Positions 30,190-47,086 of a stretch of 64,000 nucleotides of DNA are shown here, piece after piece; position 1 is the stretch's first letter; each line of letters starts with the position of its first letter. This DNA comes from Anthopleura xanthogrammica (taxonomy: Eukaryota > Cnidaria > Anthozoa > Actiniaria > Actiniidae): contig OZ025215.1 in assembly GCA_964019055.1 (NCBI GenBank), forward strand, positions 6,365,770-6,429,769, written 5' to 3'. Position numbers and translations under genes: made by a program. The notes below the pieces were generated by a model, which saw nothing but the letters and a program-made list of their open reading frames with translations, was not told the origin of the DNA and ran no database searches.

Positions 30190-30194
30190 CTAAT
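30190..30194 (+). promoter_or_regulatory. Mutated proximal CCAAT box of H3 (CTAAT)
   Basis: The CCAAT 20 bp upstream of the TATA box reads CTAAT here and in the duplicate at 41251-41255; the distal CCAAT is kept. Confidence 0.75.
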
Positions 30195-30230
30195 CAAATT
30201 GTCTAGCGGCTGATATAAAATCTTGCTTGA

Positions 30231-30674
<444 letters not shown>

Positions 30675-31243
30675 ACACTACTAATATTAAATCTAACAAC
30701 GGCTTCTTTAGGAGCCACCAAATGACACAAAGTCATGACTTTATATGCGTTACGAAATAAAACCCTCTCGATTTTCTTTCATTTTAGAAAGAAGTCAAAA
30801 AAAATAGAAATTTCAAACTGATCACTGCACACATGTACAACATTAGAGTATTAACCGTCCTTAATAACATGCAATCCCGTAGGTATCGAGTACTTTTCTA
30901 AACAGACAAGAACTAAGGCATTAACAACCCTAATCTAAAAGAAACTGAAGCCAACAAATTCCAAACAGAATGACTAGCAAACAAAAAGTCACGGGGTCCG
31001 AATCCCGCCTGGGTTCAGGACTCATTTCGTAGAAAAATTCATCTTAAAAAAACATCTCTAATAATTCACGAAAAGAACTACAAAGAAACTAATTTCGAAA
31101 CAACACAAGTAAAATAGTTTATTTGAGCAGTTTGTTTACTGTGAATGTTAGCTGTGTATGTGAATATAAATTGAAGCATAGAGTCATGATCTTTTTAGCA
31201 TGTGGTGGCTCCTAAAAGAGCCGTTTGTTTTTGGAACATTCAG

Positions 31244-31348
31244 GAGTTGAACAAGCTTCTTGGTGGAGTCACCATTGCTCAAGGTGGTGTTTTGCCGAAC
31301 ATCCAAGCAGTTCTTCTGCCCAAGAAGACAGAAAAGAAAAGTTCTTAA
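31244..31348 (+). pseudogene. H2A: H2A 3' fragment
   Basis: Same 34-codon remnant and junction as at 27329. Stem-loop 31374-31389. Confidence 0.93.
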
Positions 31349-31676
31349 GCTGTGAAAACAGTTATCAAACAACGGCTCTTTTAGGAGCCACCAAATGACA
31401 AAAAAGAAATGACCATATGCTTATACATTCTATTCATACTGTATTCCATACAAATAGCCATAAGTTGACATCGTGGAGCGACCGTTACAGAATACAAGGC
31501 ACTCAGTTTAGTTGAACTGGCTCGGTAGTTACTAGAAAAGCGCGTTACTTTTAGAACGAAGAATCATATACAGATCATTTTGAAAATAGTTGGGGAAGGT
31601 TTTGATGTTAGTTGTATGTTACATACTATGAATTGAAGCACAGAAAAGTAACAAAAATATAAATAAAGTAATATCG

Positions 31677-31749
31677 GCCGAAATAGCTCAGTTGGGAGAG
31701 CGTCATACTGAAGATCTGAAGGTCCTTGGTTCAAATCCGCTGTGTTCAT
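31677..31749 (+). pseudogene. tRNA-Phe-like pseudogene
   Basis: Full-length copy of the element at 1704-1776. Confidence 0.63.
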
Positions 31750-31894
31750 AGGATTTCTGAACAATACCGGCTTTGTGCAGTTTTTTTTTTATCTCCAAAG
31801 AATTTTTAAGAGAACTCTTAAACAGCTGGTCCGCCCTTTTTCCCATCATGTATGACATGCGCAATCTTTTGAACCGTTTTTCTTAACTACTAAT

Positions 31895-32134
31895 TTAGAA
31901 TTTATTTTTCCCTACAAAAATACCTAATTTCGAGACATCGTTTACAAAGGAGTTCATGATGCTCATAGCTTTGCTGGAGATACCAGTGTCAGGATGAACC
32001 TGCTTCATGACTTTGTAGATGTAGATGGCATAGGATTCCTTTCTTCTTGTCCTTCTTTTCTTCTTGTCACCAATCACGGCCTTCTTGCCGGCTTTCTTCT
32101 CGCCCTTCTTTTCTACGGATGGTTTTGGAGGCAT
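31895..32134 (-). pseudogene. H2B: H2B N-terminal fragment, second deletion type
   Basis: Same 79-residue frame as at 27980-28219. Confidence 0.9.
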
Positions 32135-32452
32135 CTTTTTTGATTTTCTCAGCACAATCTAAATATGATTATCAAGCGTTGACGAAGGAATTTATACTGA
32201 ACTTACGGCCGGATCAATACGAACCGAAATCCGAAAGTTGTGATTGGCTGTGATTGGTTGTGATTGTGATTGTGAAAGCCAGTTATTATTCAGAGTGCAT
32301 TATTCTCGTAGTCTTTGTGTATTGTTGTCAGATCAGTTTTGATTGGTGGCTTGTTATCCGACCATCTTCAAGCTTCAGGTATAAAATATGAAATGCGCGT
32401 TTGTTCGGTATCTTCAAAATAATCTTAATTTAGAAAAAAACATTTGTTCAAC

Positions 32453-32830
32453 ATGTCTGGTCGCGGTAAAGGCAAAGCAAAGGGCACCAAATCCAAAACT
32501 CGTTCATCCCGTGCAGGGCTTCAGTTCCCTGTCGGTCGTATCCATCGTCTTCTCCGCAAGGGCAACTATGCTCAACGTGTTGGTGCTGGTGCTCCAGTCT
32601 ACATGGCTGCAGTTCTTGAATACCTAAGCGCTGAAATCCTCGAGTTGGCCGGTAACGCTGCTTGTGACAACAAGAAGAGCAGAATCATCCCTCGTCACTT
32701 GCAGTTGGCTGTCAGAAACGACGAGGAGTTGAACAAGCTTCTTGGTGGAGTCACCATTGCTCAAGGTGGTGTTTTGCCGAACATCCAATCAGTTCTTCTG
32801 CCCAAGAAGACAGAAAAGAAAAGTTCTTAA
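32453..32830 (+). CDS. H2A: Histone H2A variant copy (R70C, A112S)
   Basis: 125 residues with two substitutions: AARDNKK becomes AACDNKK (CGT to TGT) and NIQAVLLP becomes NIQSVLLP (GCA to TCA). The Arg lies at the end of the central helix near the start of loop 2 and is highly conserved; A112 is in the docking region that contacts H3-H4. Promoter and stem-loop (32856-32871) are intact. May be a coding variant or early decay; the same pair is at 43514-43891. Confidence 0.95.
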   Translation: MSGRGKGKAKGTKSKTRSSRAGLQFPVGRIHRLLRKGNYAQRVGAGAPVYMAAVLEYLSAEILELAGNAACDNKKSRIIPRHLQLAVRNDEELNKLLGGVTIAQGGVLPNIQSVLLPKKTEKKSS

Positions 32831-33158
32831 GCTGTGAAAACAGTTATCAAACAACGGCTCTTTTAGGAGCCACCAAATGACAAAAAAGAAATGACCATAT
32901 GCTTATACATTCTATTCATACTGTATTCTATACAAATAGCCATAAGTTGACATCGTGGAGCGACCGTTACAGAATACAAGGCACTCAGTTTAGTTGAACT
33001 GGCTCGGTAGTTACTAGAAAAGCGCGTTACTTTTAGAACGAAGAATCATATACAGATCATTTTGAAAATAGTTGGGGAAGGTTTTGATGTTAGTTGTATG
33101 TTACATACTATGAATTGAAGCACAGAAAAGTAACAAAAATATAAATAAAGTAATATCG

Positions 33159-33223
33159 GCCGAAATAGCTCAGTTGGGAGAGCGTCATACTGAAGGTCCT
33201 TGGTTCAAATCCGCTGTGTTCAT
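33159..33223 (+). pseudogene. tRNA-Phe-like pseudogene with 8-bp deletion
   Basis: As at 29244-29308. Confidence 0.65.
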
Positions 33224-33560
33224 AGGATTTCTGAACAATACCGGCTTTGTGCAGTTTTTTTTTTATCTCCAAAGAATTTTTAAGAGAACTCTTAAACAGC
33301 TGGTCCGCCCTTTTTCCCATCATGTATGACATGCGCAATCTTTTGAACCGTTTTTCTTAACTACTAATTTAGAATTTATTTTTCCCTACAAAAATACCTA
33401 ATTTCGAAACAAGGCAAGTGAGATATGTTATTTGAGCAGTTTGTTTACTGTGAATGTTAGCTGTGTATGTGAATATAAATTGAAGCATAGAGTCATGATC
33501 TTTTTAGCATGTGGTGGCTCCTAAAAGAGCCGTTTGTTTTTGGAACATTCAGGTATCATT

Positions 33561-33911
<351 letters not shown>

Positions 33912-34144
33912 CTAAAATTCTTTCCCCCTAAATATTAACACAAGGAACCTCTTAGGAAACAAGGGCTAAGGCAATATTTGAATGTGAAAAGAAATCATTA
34001 AAGATTCAAATATGGAAGGCTTGATCCGCTTGTTCAAATCGGCATCAAAAAGATCAACCTTTTTCAGTGATAATCTACCAATCGCGCTCTTAGCTCTTTT
34101 CAGCCAATCAAATTGTCTAGCGGCTGATATAAAATCTTGCTTGA

Positions 34145-34588
<444 letters not shown>

Positions 34589-35335
34589 ACACTACTAATA
34601 TTAAATCTAACAACGGCTTCTTTAGGAGCCACCAAATGACACAAAGTCATGACTTTATATGCGTTACGAAATAAAACCCTCTCGATTTTCTTTCATTTTA
34701 GAAAGAAGTCAAAAAAAATAGAAATTTCAAACTGATCACTGCACACATGTACAACATTAGAGTATTAACCGTCCTTAATAACATGCAATCCCGTAGGTAT
34801 CGAGTACTTTTCTAAACAGACAAGAACTAAGGCATTAACAACCCTAATCTAAAAGAAACTGAAGCCAACAAATTCCAAACAGAATGACTAGCAAACAAAA
34901 AGTCACGGGGTTCGAATCCCGCCTGGGTTCAGGATTCATTTCGTAGAAAAATTCATCTTAAAAAAACATCTCTAATAATTCACGAAAAGAACTACAAAGA
35001 AACTAATTTCGAAACAACACAAGTAAAATAGTTTATTTGAGCAGTTTGTTTACTGTGAATGTTAGCTGTGTATGTGAAACGCGGAATACGTTAAGAGTCA
35101 TCAAGTAGTAAAAAAATGCTTTATCGCATGGGAAAGTGTTAGAAAGTTCCAAACATTTTTAAAGAAATACTATTTTTTTTGTCTACAAAAAAAACTTTGG
35201 TGATTTAAATAAGAGGTGTTCTTTGAGGAGTATGTTTGTTTGTTGTCGAGACAGCATATATAGTCATGACTTTTCATTCATTTGAGTGGCTCCTAAAAGA
35301 GCCGTTCATTTTGGTAGCAAACAGTTCGAAACTGT

Positions 35336-35707
35336 TTACTTGCTGCTGGTGTACTTGGTGACAGCCTTGGTACCTTCACTGACTGCGTGCTTGGCCAGCT
35401 CACCAGGGAGAAGAAGACGAACGGCCGTCTGGATTTCACGAGATGTGATGGTGGATTTCTTGTTGTATTGAGCAAGTCGGGAAGCTTCACCAGCGATGCG
35501 CTCGAAGACATCGTTTACAAAGGAGTTCATGATGCTCATAGCTTTGCTGGAGATACCAGTGTCAGGATGAACCTGCTTCATGACTTTGTAGATGTAGATG
35601 GCATAGGATTCCTTTCTTCTTGTCCTTCTTTTCTTCTTGTCACCAATCACGGCCTTCTTGCCGGCTTTCTTCTCGCCCTTCTTTTCTACGGATGGTTTTG
35701 GAGGCAT
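35336..35707 (-). CDS. H2B: Histone H2B
   Basis: 123 residues, canonical. Stem-loop 35288-35303. First intact H2B after 19756, a gap of 15.6 kb. Confidence 0.98.
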   Translation of the reverse strand: MPPKPSVEKKGEKKAGKKAVIGDKKKRRTRRKESYAIYIYKVMKQVHPDTGISSKAMSIMNSFVNDVFERIAGEASRLAQYNKKSTITSREIQTAVRLLLPGELAKHAVSEGTKAVTKYTSSK

Positions 35708-36025
35708 CTTTTTTGATTTTCTCAGCACAATCTAAATATGATTATCAAGCGTTGACGAAGGAATTTATACTGAACTTACGGCCGGATCAATACGAACCGA
35801 AATCCGAAAGTTGTGATTGGCTGTGATTGGTTGTGATTGTGATTGTGAAAGCCAGTTATTATTCAGAGTGCATTATTCTCGTAGTCTTTGTGTATTGTTG
35901 TCAGATCAGTTTTGATTGGTGGCTTGTTATCCGACCATCTTCAAGCTTCAGGTATAAAATATGAAATGCGCGTTTGTTCGGTATCTTCAAAATAATCTTA
36001 ATTTAGAAAAAAACATTTGTTCAAC

Positions 36026-36403
36026 ATGTCTGGTCGCGGTAAAGGCAAAGCAAAGGGCACCAAATCCAAAACTCGTTCATCCCGTGCAGGGCTTCAGTTC
36101 CCTGTCGGTCGTATCCATCGTCTTCTCCGCAAGGGCAACTATGCTCAACGTGTTGGTGCTGGTGCTCCAGTCTACATGGCTGCAGTTCTTGAATACCTAA
36201 GCGCTGAAATCCTCGAGTTGGCCGGTAACGCTGCTCGTGACAACAAGAAGAGCAGAATCATCCCTCGTCACTTGCAGTTGGCTGTCAGAAACGACGAGGA
36301 GTTGAACAAGCTTCTTGGTGGAGTCACCATTGCTCAAGGTGGTGTTTTGCCGAACATCCAAGCAGTTCTTCTGCCCAAGAAGACAGAAAAGAAAAGTTCT
36401 TAA
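36026..36403 (+). CDS. H2A: Histone H2A
   Basis: 125 residues, canonical. Stem-loop 36429-36444. Confidence 0.98.
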   Translation: MSGRGKGKAKGTKSKTRSSRAGLQFPVGRIHRLLRKGNYAQRVGAGAPVYMAAVLEYLSAEILELAGNAARDNKKSRIIPRHLQLAVRNDEELNKLLGGVTIAQGGVLPNIQAVLLPKKTEKKSS

Positions 36404-36731
36404 GCTGTGAAAACAGTTATCAAACAACGGCTCTTTTAGGAGCCACCAAATGACAAAAAAGAAATGACCATATGCTTATACATTCTATTCATACTGTATT
36501 CCATACAAATAGCCATAAGTTGACATCGTGGAGCGACCGTTACAGAATACAAGGCACTCAGTTTAGTTGAACTGGCTCGGTAGTTACTAGAAAAGCGCGT
36601 TACTTTTAGAACGAAGAATCATATACAGATCATTTTGAAAATAGTTGGGGAAGGTTTTGATGTTAGTTGTATGTTACATACTATGAATTGAAGCACAGAA
36701 AAGTAACAAAAATATAAATAAAGTAATATCG

Positions 36732-36796
36732 GCCGAAATAGCTCAGTTGGGAGAGCGTCATACTGAAGGTCCTTGGTTCAAATCCGCTGTGTTCAT
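36732..36796 (+). pseudogene. tRNA-Phe-like pseudogene with 8-bp deletion
   Basis: As at 29244-29308. Confidence 0.65.
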
Positions 36797-37133
36797 AGGA
36801 TTTCTGAACAATACCGGCTTTGTGCAGTTTTTTTTTTATCTCCAAAGAATTTTTAAGAGAACTCTTAAACAGCTGGTCCGCCCTTTTTCCCATCATGTAT
36901 GACATGCGCAATCTTTTGAACCGTTTTTCTTAACTACTAATTTAGAATTTATTTTTCCCTACAAAAATACCTAATTTCGAAACAAGGCAAGTGAGATATG
37001 TTATTTGAGCAGTTTGTTTACTGTGAATGTTAGCTGTGTATGTGAATATAAATTGAAGCATAGAGTCATGATCTTTTTAGCATGTGGTGGCTCCTAAAAG
37101 AGCCGTTTGTTTTTGGAACATTCAGGTATCATT

Positions 37134-37484
<351 letters not shown>

Positions 37485-37717
37485 CTAAAATTCTTTCCCC
37501 CTAAATATTAACACAAGGAACCTCTTAGGAAACAAGGGCTAAGGCAATATTTGAATGTGAAAAGAAATCATTAAAGATTCAAATATGGAAGGCTTGATCC
37601 GCTTGTTCAAATCGGCATCAAAAAGATCAACCTTTTTCAGTGATAATCTACCAATCGCGCTCTTAGCTCTTTTCAGCCAATCAAATTGTCTAGCGGCTGA
37701 TATAAAATCTTGCTTGA

Positions 37718-38161
<444 letters not shown>

Positions 38162-38908
38162 ACACTACTAATATTAAATCTAACAACGGCTTCTTTAGGA
38201 GCCACCAAATGACACAAAGTCATGACTTTATATGCGTTACGAAATAAAACCCTCTCGATTTTCTTTCATTTTAGAAAGAAGTCAAAAAAAATAGAAATTT
38301 CAAACTGATCACTGCACACATGTACAACATTAGAGTATTAACCGTCCTTAATAACATGCAATCCCGTAGGTATCGAGTACTTTTCTAAACAGACAAGAAC
38401 TAAGGCATTAACAACCCTAATCTAAAAGAAACTGAAGCCAACAAATTCCAAACAGAATGACTAGCAAACAAAAAGTCACGGGGTTCGAATCCCGCCTGGG
38501 TTCAGGATTCATTTCGTAGAAAAATTCATCTTAAAAAAACATCTCTAATAATTCACGAAAAGAACTACAAAGAAACTAATTTCGAAACAACACAAGTAAA
38601 ATAGTTTATTTGAGCAGTTTGTTTACTGTGAATGTTAGCTGTGTATGTGAAACGCGGAATACGTTAAGAGTCATCAAGTAGTAAAAAAATGCTTTATCGC
38701 ATGGGAAAGTGTTAGAAAGTTCCAAACATTTTTAAAGAAATACTATTTTTTTTGTCTACAAAAAAAACTTTGGTGATTTAAATAAGAGGTGTTCTTTGAG
38801 GAGTATGTTTGTTTGTTGTCGAGACAGCATATATAGTCATGACTTTTCATTCATTTGAGTGGCTCCTAAAAGAGCCGTTCATTTTGGTAGCAAACAGTTC
38901 GAAACTGT

Positions 38909-39280
38909 TTACTTGCTGCTGGTGTACTTGGTGACAGCCTTGGTACCTTCACTGACTGCGTGCTTGGCCAGCTCACCAGGGAGAAGAAGACGAACGGCCG
39001 TCTGGATTTCACGAGATGTGATGGTGGATTTCTTGTTGTATTGAGCAAGTCGGGAAGCTTCACCAGCGATGCGCTCGAAGACATCGTTTACAAAGGAGTT
39101 CATGATGCTCATAGCTTTGCTGGAGATACCAGTGTCAGGATGAACCTGCTTCATGACTTTGTAGATGTAGATGGCATAGGATTCCTTTCTTCTTGTCCTT
39201 CTTTTCTTCTTGTCACCAATCACGGCCTTCTTGCCGGCTTTCTTCTCGCCCTTCTTTTCTACGGATGGTTTTGGAGGCAT
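38909..39280 (-). CDS. H2B: Histone H2B
   Basis: 123 residues, canonical. Stem-loop 38861-38876. Confidence 0.98.
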   Translation of the reverse strand: MPPKPSVEKKGEKKAGKKAVIGDKKKRRTRRKESYAIYIYKVMKQVHPDTGISSKAMSIMNSFVNDVFERIAGEASRLAQYNKKSTITSREIQTAVRLLLPGELAKHAVSEGTKAVTKYTSSK

Positions 39281-39598
39281 CTTTTTTGATTTTCTCAGCA
39301 CAATCTAAATATGATTATCAAGCGTTGACGAAGGAATTTATACTGAACTTACGGCCGGATCAATACGAACCGAAATCCGAAAGTTGTGATTGGCTGTGAT
39401 TGGTTGTGATTGTGATTGTGAAAGCCAGTTATTATTCAGAGTGCATTATTCTCGTAGTCTTTGTGTATTGTTGTCAGATCAGTTTTGATTGGTGGCTTGT
39501 TATCCGACCATCTTCAAGCTTCAGGTATAAAATATGAAATGCGCGTTTGTTCGGTATCTTCAAAATAATCTTAATTTAGAAAAAAACATTTGTTCAAC

Positions 39599-39976
39599 AT
39601 GTCTGGTCGCGGTAAAGGCAAAGCAAAGGGCACCAAATCCAAAACTCGTTCATCCCGTGCAGGGCTTCAGTTCCCTGTCGGTCGTATCCATCGTCTTCTC
39701 CGCAAGGGCAACTATGCTCAACGTGTTGGTGCTGGTGCTCCAGTCTACATGGCTGCAGTTCTTGAATACCTAAGCGCTGAAATCCTCGAGTTGGCCGGTA
39801 ACGCTGCTCGTGACAACAAGAAGAGCAGAATCATCCCTCGTCACTTGCAGTTGGCTGTCAGAAACGACGAGGAGTTGAACAAGCTTCTTGGTGGAGTCAC
39901 CATTGCTCAAGGTGGTGTTTTGCCGAACATCCAAGCAGTTCTTCTGCCCAAGAAGACAGAAAAGAAAAGTTCTTAA
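39599..39976 (+). CDS. H2A: Histone H2A
   Basis: 125 residues, canonical; the joint of the 11-kb tandem duplication falls at or near this gene. Stem-loop 40002-40017. Confidence 0.98.
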   Translation: MSGRGKGKAKGTKSKTRSSRAGLQFPVGRIHRLLRKGNYAQRVGAGAPVYMAAVLEYLSAEILELAGNAARDNKKSRIIPRHLQLAVRNDEELNKLLGGVTIAQGGVLPNIQAVLLPKKTEKKSS

Positions 39977-40304
39977 GCTGTGAAAACAGTTATCAAACAA
40001 CGGCTCTTTTAGGAGCCACCAAATGACAAAAAAGAAATGACCATATGCTTATACATTCTATTCATACTGTATTCCATACAAATAGCCATAAGTTGACATC
40101 GTGGAGCGACCGTTACAGAATACAAGGCACTCAGTTTAGTTGAACTGGCTCGGTAGTTACTAGAAAAGCGCGTTACTTTTAGAACGAAGAATCATATACA
40201 GATCATTTTGAAAATAGTTGGGGAAGGTTTTGATGTTAGTTGTATGTTACATACTATGAATTGAAGCACAGAAAAGTAACAAAAATATAAATAAAGTAAT
40301 ATCG

Positions 40305-40369
40305 GCCGAAATAGCTCAGTTGGGAGAGCGTCATACTGAAGGTCCTTGGTTCAAATCCGCTGTGTTCAT
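40305..40369 (+). pseudogene. tRNA-Phe-like pseudogene with 8-bp deletion
   Basis: As at 29244-29308, its duplication partner. Confidence 0.65.
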
Positions 40370-40706
40370 AGGATTTCTGAACAATACCGGCTTTGTGCAG
40401 TTTTTTTTTTATCTCCAAAGAATTTTTAAGAGAACTCTTAAACAGCTGGTCCGCCCTTTTTCCCATCATGTATGACATGCGCAATCTTTTGAACCGTTTT
40501 TCTTAACTACTAATTTAGAATTTATTTTTCCCTACAAAAATACCTAATTTCGAAACAAGGCAAGTGAGATATGTTATTTGAGCAGTTTGTTTACTGTGAA
40601 TGTTAGCTGTGTATGTGAATATAAATTGAAGCATAGAGTCATGATCTTTTTAGCATGTGGTGGCTCCTAAAAGAGCCGTTTGTTTTTGGAACATTCAGGT
40701 ATCATT

Positions 40707-41057
<351 letters not shown>

Positions 41058-41291
41058 CTAAAATTCTTTCCCCCTAAATATTAACACAAGGAACCTCTTA
41101 GGAAACAAGGGCTAAGGCAATATTTGAATGTGAAAAGAAATCATTTAAAGATTCAAATATGGAAGGCTTGATCCGCTTGTTCAAATCGGCATCAAAAAGA
41201 TCAACCTTTTTCAGTGATAATCTACCAATCGCGCTCTTAGCTCTTTTCAGCTAATCAAATTGTCTAGCGGCTGATATAAAATCTTGCTTGA

Positions 41292-41735
<444 letters not shown>

Positions 41736-42304
41736 ACACTACTAATATTAAATCTAACAACGGCTTCTTTAGGAGCCACCAAATGACACAAAGTCATGAC
41801 TTTATATGCGTTACGAAATAAAACCCTCTCGATTTTCTTTCATTTTAGAAAGAAGTCAAAAAAAATAGAAATTTCAAACTGATCACTGCACACATGTACA
41901 ACATTAGAGTATTAACCGTCCTTAATAACATGCAATCCCGTAGGTATCGAGTACTTTTCTAAACAGACAAGAACTAAGGCATTAACAACCCTAATCTAAA
42001 AGAAACTGAAGCCAACAAATTCCAAACAGAATGACTAGCAAACAAAAAGTCACGGGGTCCGAATCCCGCCTGGGTTCAGGACTCATTTCGTAGAAAAATT
42101 CATCTTAAAAAAACATCTCTAATAATTCACGAAAAGAACTACAAAGAAACTAATTTCGAAACAACACAAGTAAAATAGTTTATTTGAGCAGTTTGTTTAC
42201 TGTGAATGTTAGCTGTGTATGTGAATATAAATTGAAGCATAGAGTCATGATCTTTTTAGCATGTGGTGGCTCCTAAAAGAGCCGTTTGTTTTTGGAACAT
42301 TCAG

Positions 42305-42409
42305 GAGTTGAACAAGCTTCTTGGTGGAGTCACCATTGCTCAAGGTGGTGTTTTGCCGAACATCCAAGCAGTTCTTCTGCCCAAGAAGACAGAAAAGAAA
42401 AGTTCTTAA
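42305..42409 (+). pseudogene. H2A: H2A 3' fragment
   Basis: As at 31244. Stem-loop 42435-42450. Confidence 0.93.
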
Positions 42410-42737
42410 GCTGTGAAAACAGTTATCAAACAACGGCTCTTTTAGGAGCCACCAAATGACAAAAAAGAAATGACCATATGCTTATACATTCTATTCATAC
42501 TGTATTCCATACAAATAGCCATAAGTTGACATCGTGGAGCGACCGTTACAGAATACAAGGCACTCAGTTTAGTTGAACTGGCTCGGTAGTTACTAGAAAA
42601 GCGCGTTACTTTTAGAACGAAGAATCATATACAGATCATTTTGAAAATAGTTGGGGAAGGTTTTGATGTTAGTTGTATGTTACATACTATGAATTGAAGC
42701 ACAGAAAAGTAACAAAAATATAAATAAAGTAATATCG

Positions 42738-42810
42738 GCCGAAATAGCTCAGTTGGGAGAGCGTCATACTGAAGATCTGAAGGTCCTTGGTTCAAATCCG
42801 CTGTGTTCAT
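42738..42810 (+). pseudogene. tRNA-Phe-like pseudogene
   Basis: Full-length copy of the element at 1704-1776. Confidence 0.63.
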
Positions 42811-42955
42811 AGGATTTCTGAACAATACCGGCTTTGTGCAGTTTTTTTTTTATCTCCAAAGAATTTTTAAGAGAACTCTTAAACAGCTGGTCCGCCCTTT
42901 TTCCCATCATGTATGACATGCGCAATCTTTTGAACCGTTTTTCTTAACTACTAAT

Positions 42956-43195
42956 TTAGAATTTATTTTTCCCTACAAAAATACCTAATTTCGAGACATC
43001 GTTTACAAAGGAGTTCATGATGCTCATAGCTTTGCTGGAGATACCAGTGTCAGGATGAACCTGCTTCATGACTTTGTAGATGTAGATGGCATAGGATTCC
43101 TTTCTTCTTGTCCTTCTTTTCTTCTTGTCACCAATCACGGCCTTCTTGCCGGCTTTCTTCTCGCCCTTCTTTTCTACGGATGGTTTTGGAGGCAT
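42956..43195 (-). pseudogene. H2B: H2B N-terminal fragment, second deletion type
   Basis: Same 79-residue frame as at 27980-28219. Confidence 0.9.
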
Positions 43196-43513
43196 CTTTT
43201 TTGATTTTCTCAGCACAATCTAAATATGATTATCAAGCGTTGACGAAGGAATTTATACTGAACTTACGGCCGGATCAATACGAACCGAAATCCGAAAGTT
43301 GTGATTGGCTGTGATTGGTTGTGATTGTGATTGTGAAAGCCAGTTATTATTCAGAGTGCATTATTCTCGTAGTCTTTGTGTATTGTTGTCAGATCAGTTT
43401 TGATTGGTGGCTTGTTATCCGACCATCTTCAAGCTTCAGGTATAAAATATGAAATGCGCGTTTGTTCGGTATCTTCAAAATAATCTTAATTTAGAAAAAA
43501 ACATTTGTTCAAC

Positions 43514-43891
43514 ATGTCTGGTCGCGGTAAAGGCAAAGCAAAGGGCACCAAATCCAAAACTCGTTCATCCCGTGCAGGGCTTCAGTTCCCTGTCGGTCGT
43601 ATCCATCGTCTTCTCCGCAAGGGCAACTATGCTCAACGTGTTGGTGCTGGTGCTCCAGTCTACATGGCTGCAGTTCTTGAATACCTAAGCGCTGAAATCC
43701 TCGAGTTGGCCGGTAACGCTGCTTGTGACAACAAGAAGAGCAGAATCATCCCTCGTCACTTGCAGTTGGCTGTCAGAAACGACGAGGAGTTGAACAAGCT
43801 TCTTGGTGGAGTCACCATTGCTCAAGGTGGTGTTTTGCCGAACATCCAATCAGTTCTTCTGCCCAAGAAGACAGAAAAGAAAAGTTCTTAA
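43514..43891 (+). CDS. H2A: Histone H2A variant copy (R70C, A112S)
   Basis: Same two substitutions as 32453-32830. Stem-loop 43917-43932. Confidence 0.95.
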   Translation: MSGRGKGKAKGTKSKTRSSRAGLQFPVGRIHRLLRKGNYAQRVGAGAPVYMAAVLEYLSAEILELAGNAACDNKKSRIIPRHLQLAVRNDEELNKLLGGVTIAQGGVLPNIQSVLLPKKTEKKSS

Positions 43892-44219
43892 GCTGTGAAA
43901 ACAGTTATCAAACAACGGCTCTTTTAGGAGCCACCAAATGACAAAAAAGAAATGACCATATGCTTATACATTCTATTCATACTGTATTCTATACAAATAG
44001 CCATAAGTTGACATCGTGGAGCGACCGTTACAGAATACAAGGCACTCAGTTTAGTTGAACTGGCTCGGTAGTTACTAGAAAAGCGCGTTACTTTTAGAAC
44101 GAAGAATCATATACAGATCATTTTGAAAATAGTTGGGGAAGGTTTTGATGTTAGTTGTATGTTACATACTATGAATTGAAGCACAGAAAAGTAACAAAAA
44201 TATAAATAAAGTAATATCG

Positions 44220-44284
44220 GCCGAAATAGCTCAGTTGGGAGAGCGTCATACTGAAGGTCCTTGGTTCAAATCCGCTGTGTTCAT
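44220..44284 (+). pseudogene. tRNA-Phe-like pseudogene with 8-bp deletion
   Basis: As at 29244-29308. Confidence 0.65.
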
Positions 44285-44621
44285 AGGATTTCTGAACAAT
44301 ACCGGCTTTGTGCAGTTTTTTTTTTATCTCCAAAGAATTTTTAAGAGAACTCTTAAACAGCTGGTCCGCCCTTTTTCCCATCATGTATGACATGCGCAAT
44401 CTTTTGAACCGTTTTTCTTAACTACTAATTTAGAATTTATTTTTCCCTACAAAAATACCTAATTTCGAAACAAGGCAAGTGAGATATGTTATTTGAGCAG
44501 TTTGTTTACTGTGAATGTTAGCTGTGTATGTGAATATAAATTGAAGCATAGAGTCATGATCTTTTTAGCATGTGGTGGCTCCTAAAAGAGCCGTTTGTTT
44601 TTGGAACATTCAGGTATCATT

Positions 44622-44972
<351 letters not shown>

Positions 44973-45205
44973 CTAAAATTCTTTCCCCCTAAATATTAAC
45001 ACAAGGAACCTCTTAGGAAACAAGGGCTAAGGCAATATTTGAATGTGAAAAGAAATCATTAAAGATTCAAATATGGAAGGCTTGATCCGCTTGTTCAAAT
45101 CGGCATCAAAAAGATCAACCTTTTTCAGTGATAATCTACCAATCGCGCTCTTAGCTCTTTTCAGCCAATCAAATTGTCTAGCGGCTGATATAAAATCTTG
45201 CTTGA

Positions 45206-45649
<444 letters not shown>

Positions 45650-46396
45650 ACACTACTAATATTAAATCTAACAACGGCTTCTTTAGGAGCCACCAAATGA
45701 CACAAAGTCATGACTTTATATGCGTTACGAAATAAAACCCTCTCGATTTTCTTTCATTTTAGAAAGAAGTCAAAAAAAATAGAAATTTCAAACTGATCAC
45801 TGCACACATGTACAACATTAGAGTATTAACCGTCCTTAATAACATGCAATCCCGTAGGTATCGAGTACTTTTCTAAACAGACAAGAACTAAGGCATTAAC
45901 AACCCTAATCTAAAAGAAACTGAAGCCAACAAATTCCAAACAGAATGACTAGCAAACAAAAAGTCACGGGGTTCGAATCCCGCCTGGGTTCAGGATTCAT
46001 TTCGTAGAAAAATTCATCTTAAAAAAACATCTCTAATAATTCACGAAAAGAACTACAAAGAAACTAATTTCGAAACAACACAAGTAAAATAGTTTATTTG
46101 AGCAGTTTGTTTACTGTGAATGTTAGCTGTGTATGTGAAACGCGGAATACGTTAAGAGTCATCAAGTAGTAAAAAAATGCTTTATCGCATGGGAAAGTGT
46201 TAGAAAGTTCCAAACATTTTTAAAGAAATACTATTTTTTTTGTCTACAAAAAAAACTTTGGTGATTTAAATAAGAGGTGTTCTTTGAGGAGTATGTTTGT
46301 TTGTTGTCGAGACAGCATATATAGTCATGACTTTTCATTCATTTGAGTGGCTCCTAAAAGAGCCGTTCATTTTGGTAGCAAACAGTTCGAAACTGT

Positions 46397-46768
46397 TTAC
46401 TTGCTGCTGGTGTACTTGGTGACAGCCTTGGTACCTTCACTGACTGCGTGCTTGGCCAGCTCACCAGGGAGAAGAAGACGAACGGCCGTCTGGATTTCAC
46501 GAGATGTGATGGTGGATTTCTTGTTGTATTGAGCAAGTCGGGAAGCTTCACCAGCGATGCGCTCGAAGACATCGTTTACAAAGGAGTTCATGATGCTCAT
46601 AGCTTTGCTGGAGATACCAGTGTCAGGATGAACCTGCTTCATGACTTTGTAGATGTAGATGGCATAGGATTCCTTTCTTCTTGTCCTTCTTTTCTTCTTG
46701 TCACCAATCACGGCCTTCTTGCCGGCTTTCTTCTCGCCCTTCTTTTCTACGGATGGTTTTGGAGGCAT
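46397..46768 (-). CDS. H2B: Histone H2B
   Basis: 123 residues, canonical. Stem-loop 46349-46364. Confidence 0.98.
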   Translation of the reverse strand: MPPKPSVEKKGEKKAGKKAVIGDKKKRRTRRKESYAIYIYKVMKQVHPDTGISSKAMSIMNSFVNDVFERIAGEASRLAQYNKKSTITSREIQTAVRLLLPGELAKHAVSEGTKAVTKYTSSK

Positions 46769-47086
46769 CTTTTTTGATTTTCTCAGCACAATCTAAATAT
46801 GATTATCAAGCGTTGACGAAGGAATTTATACTGAACTTACGGCCGGATCAATACGAACCGAAATCCGAAAGTTGTGATTGGCTGTGATTGGTTGTGATTG
46901 TGATTGTGAAAGCCAGTTATTATTCAGAGTGCATTATTCTCGTAGTCTTTGTGTATTGTTGTCAGATCAGTTTTGATTGGTGGCTTGTTATCCGACCATC
47001 TTCAAGCTTCAGGTATAAAATATGAAATGCGCGTTTGTTCGGTATCTTCAAAATAATCTTAATTTAGAAAAAAACATTTGTTCAAC

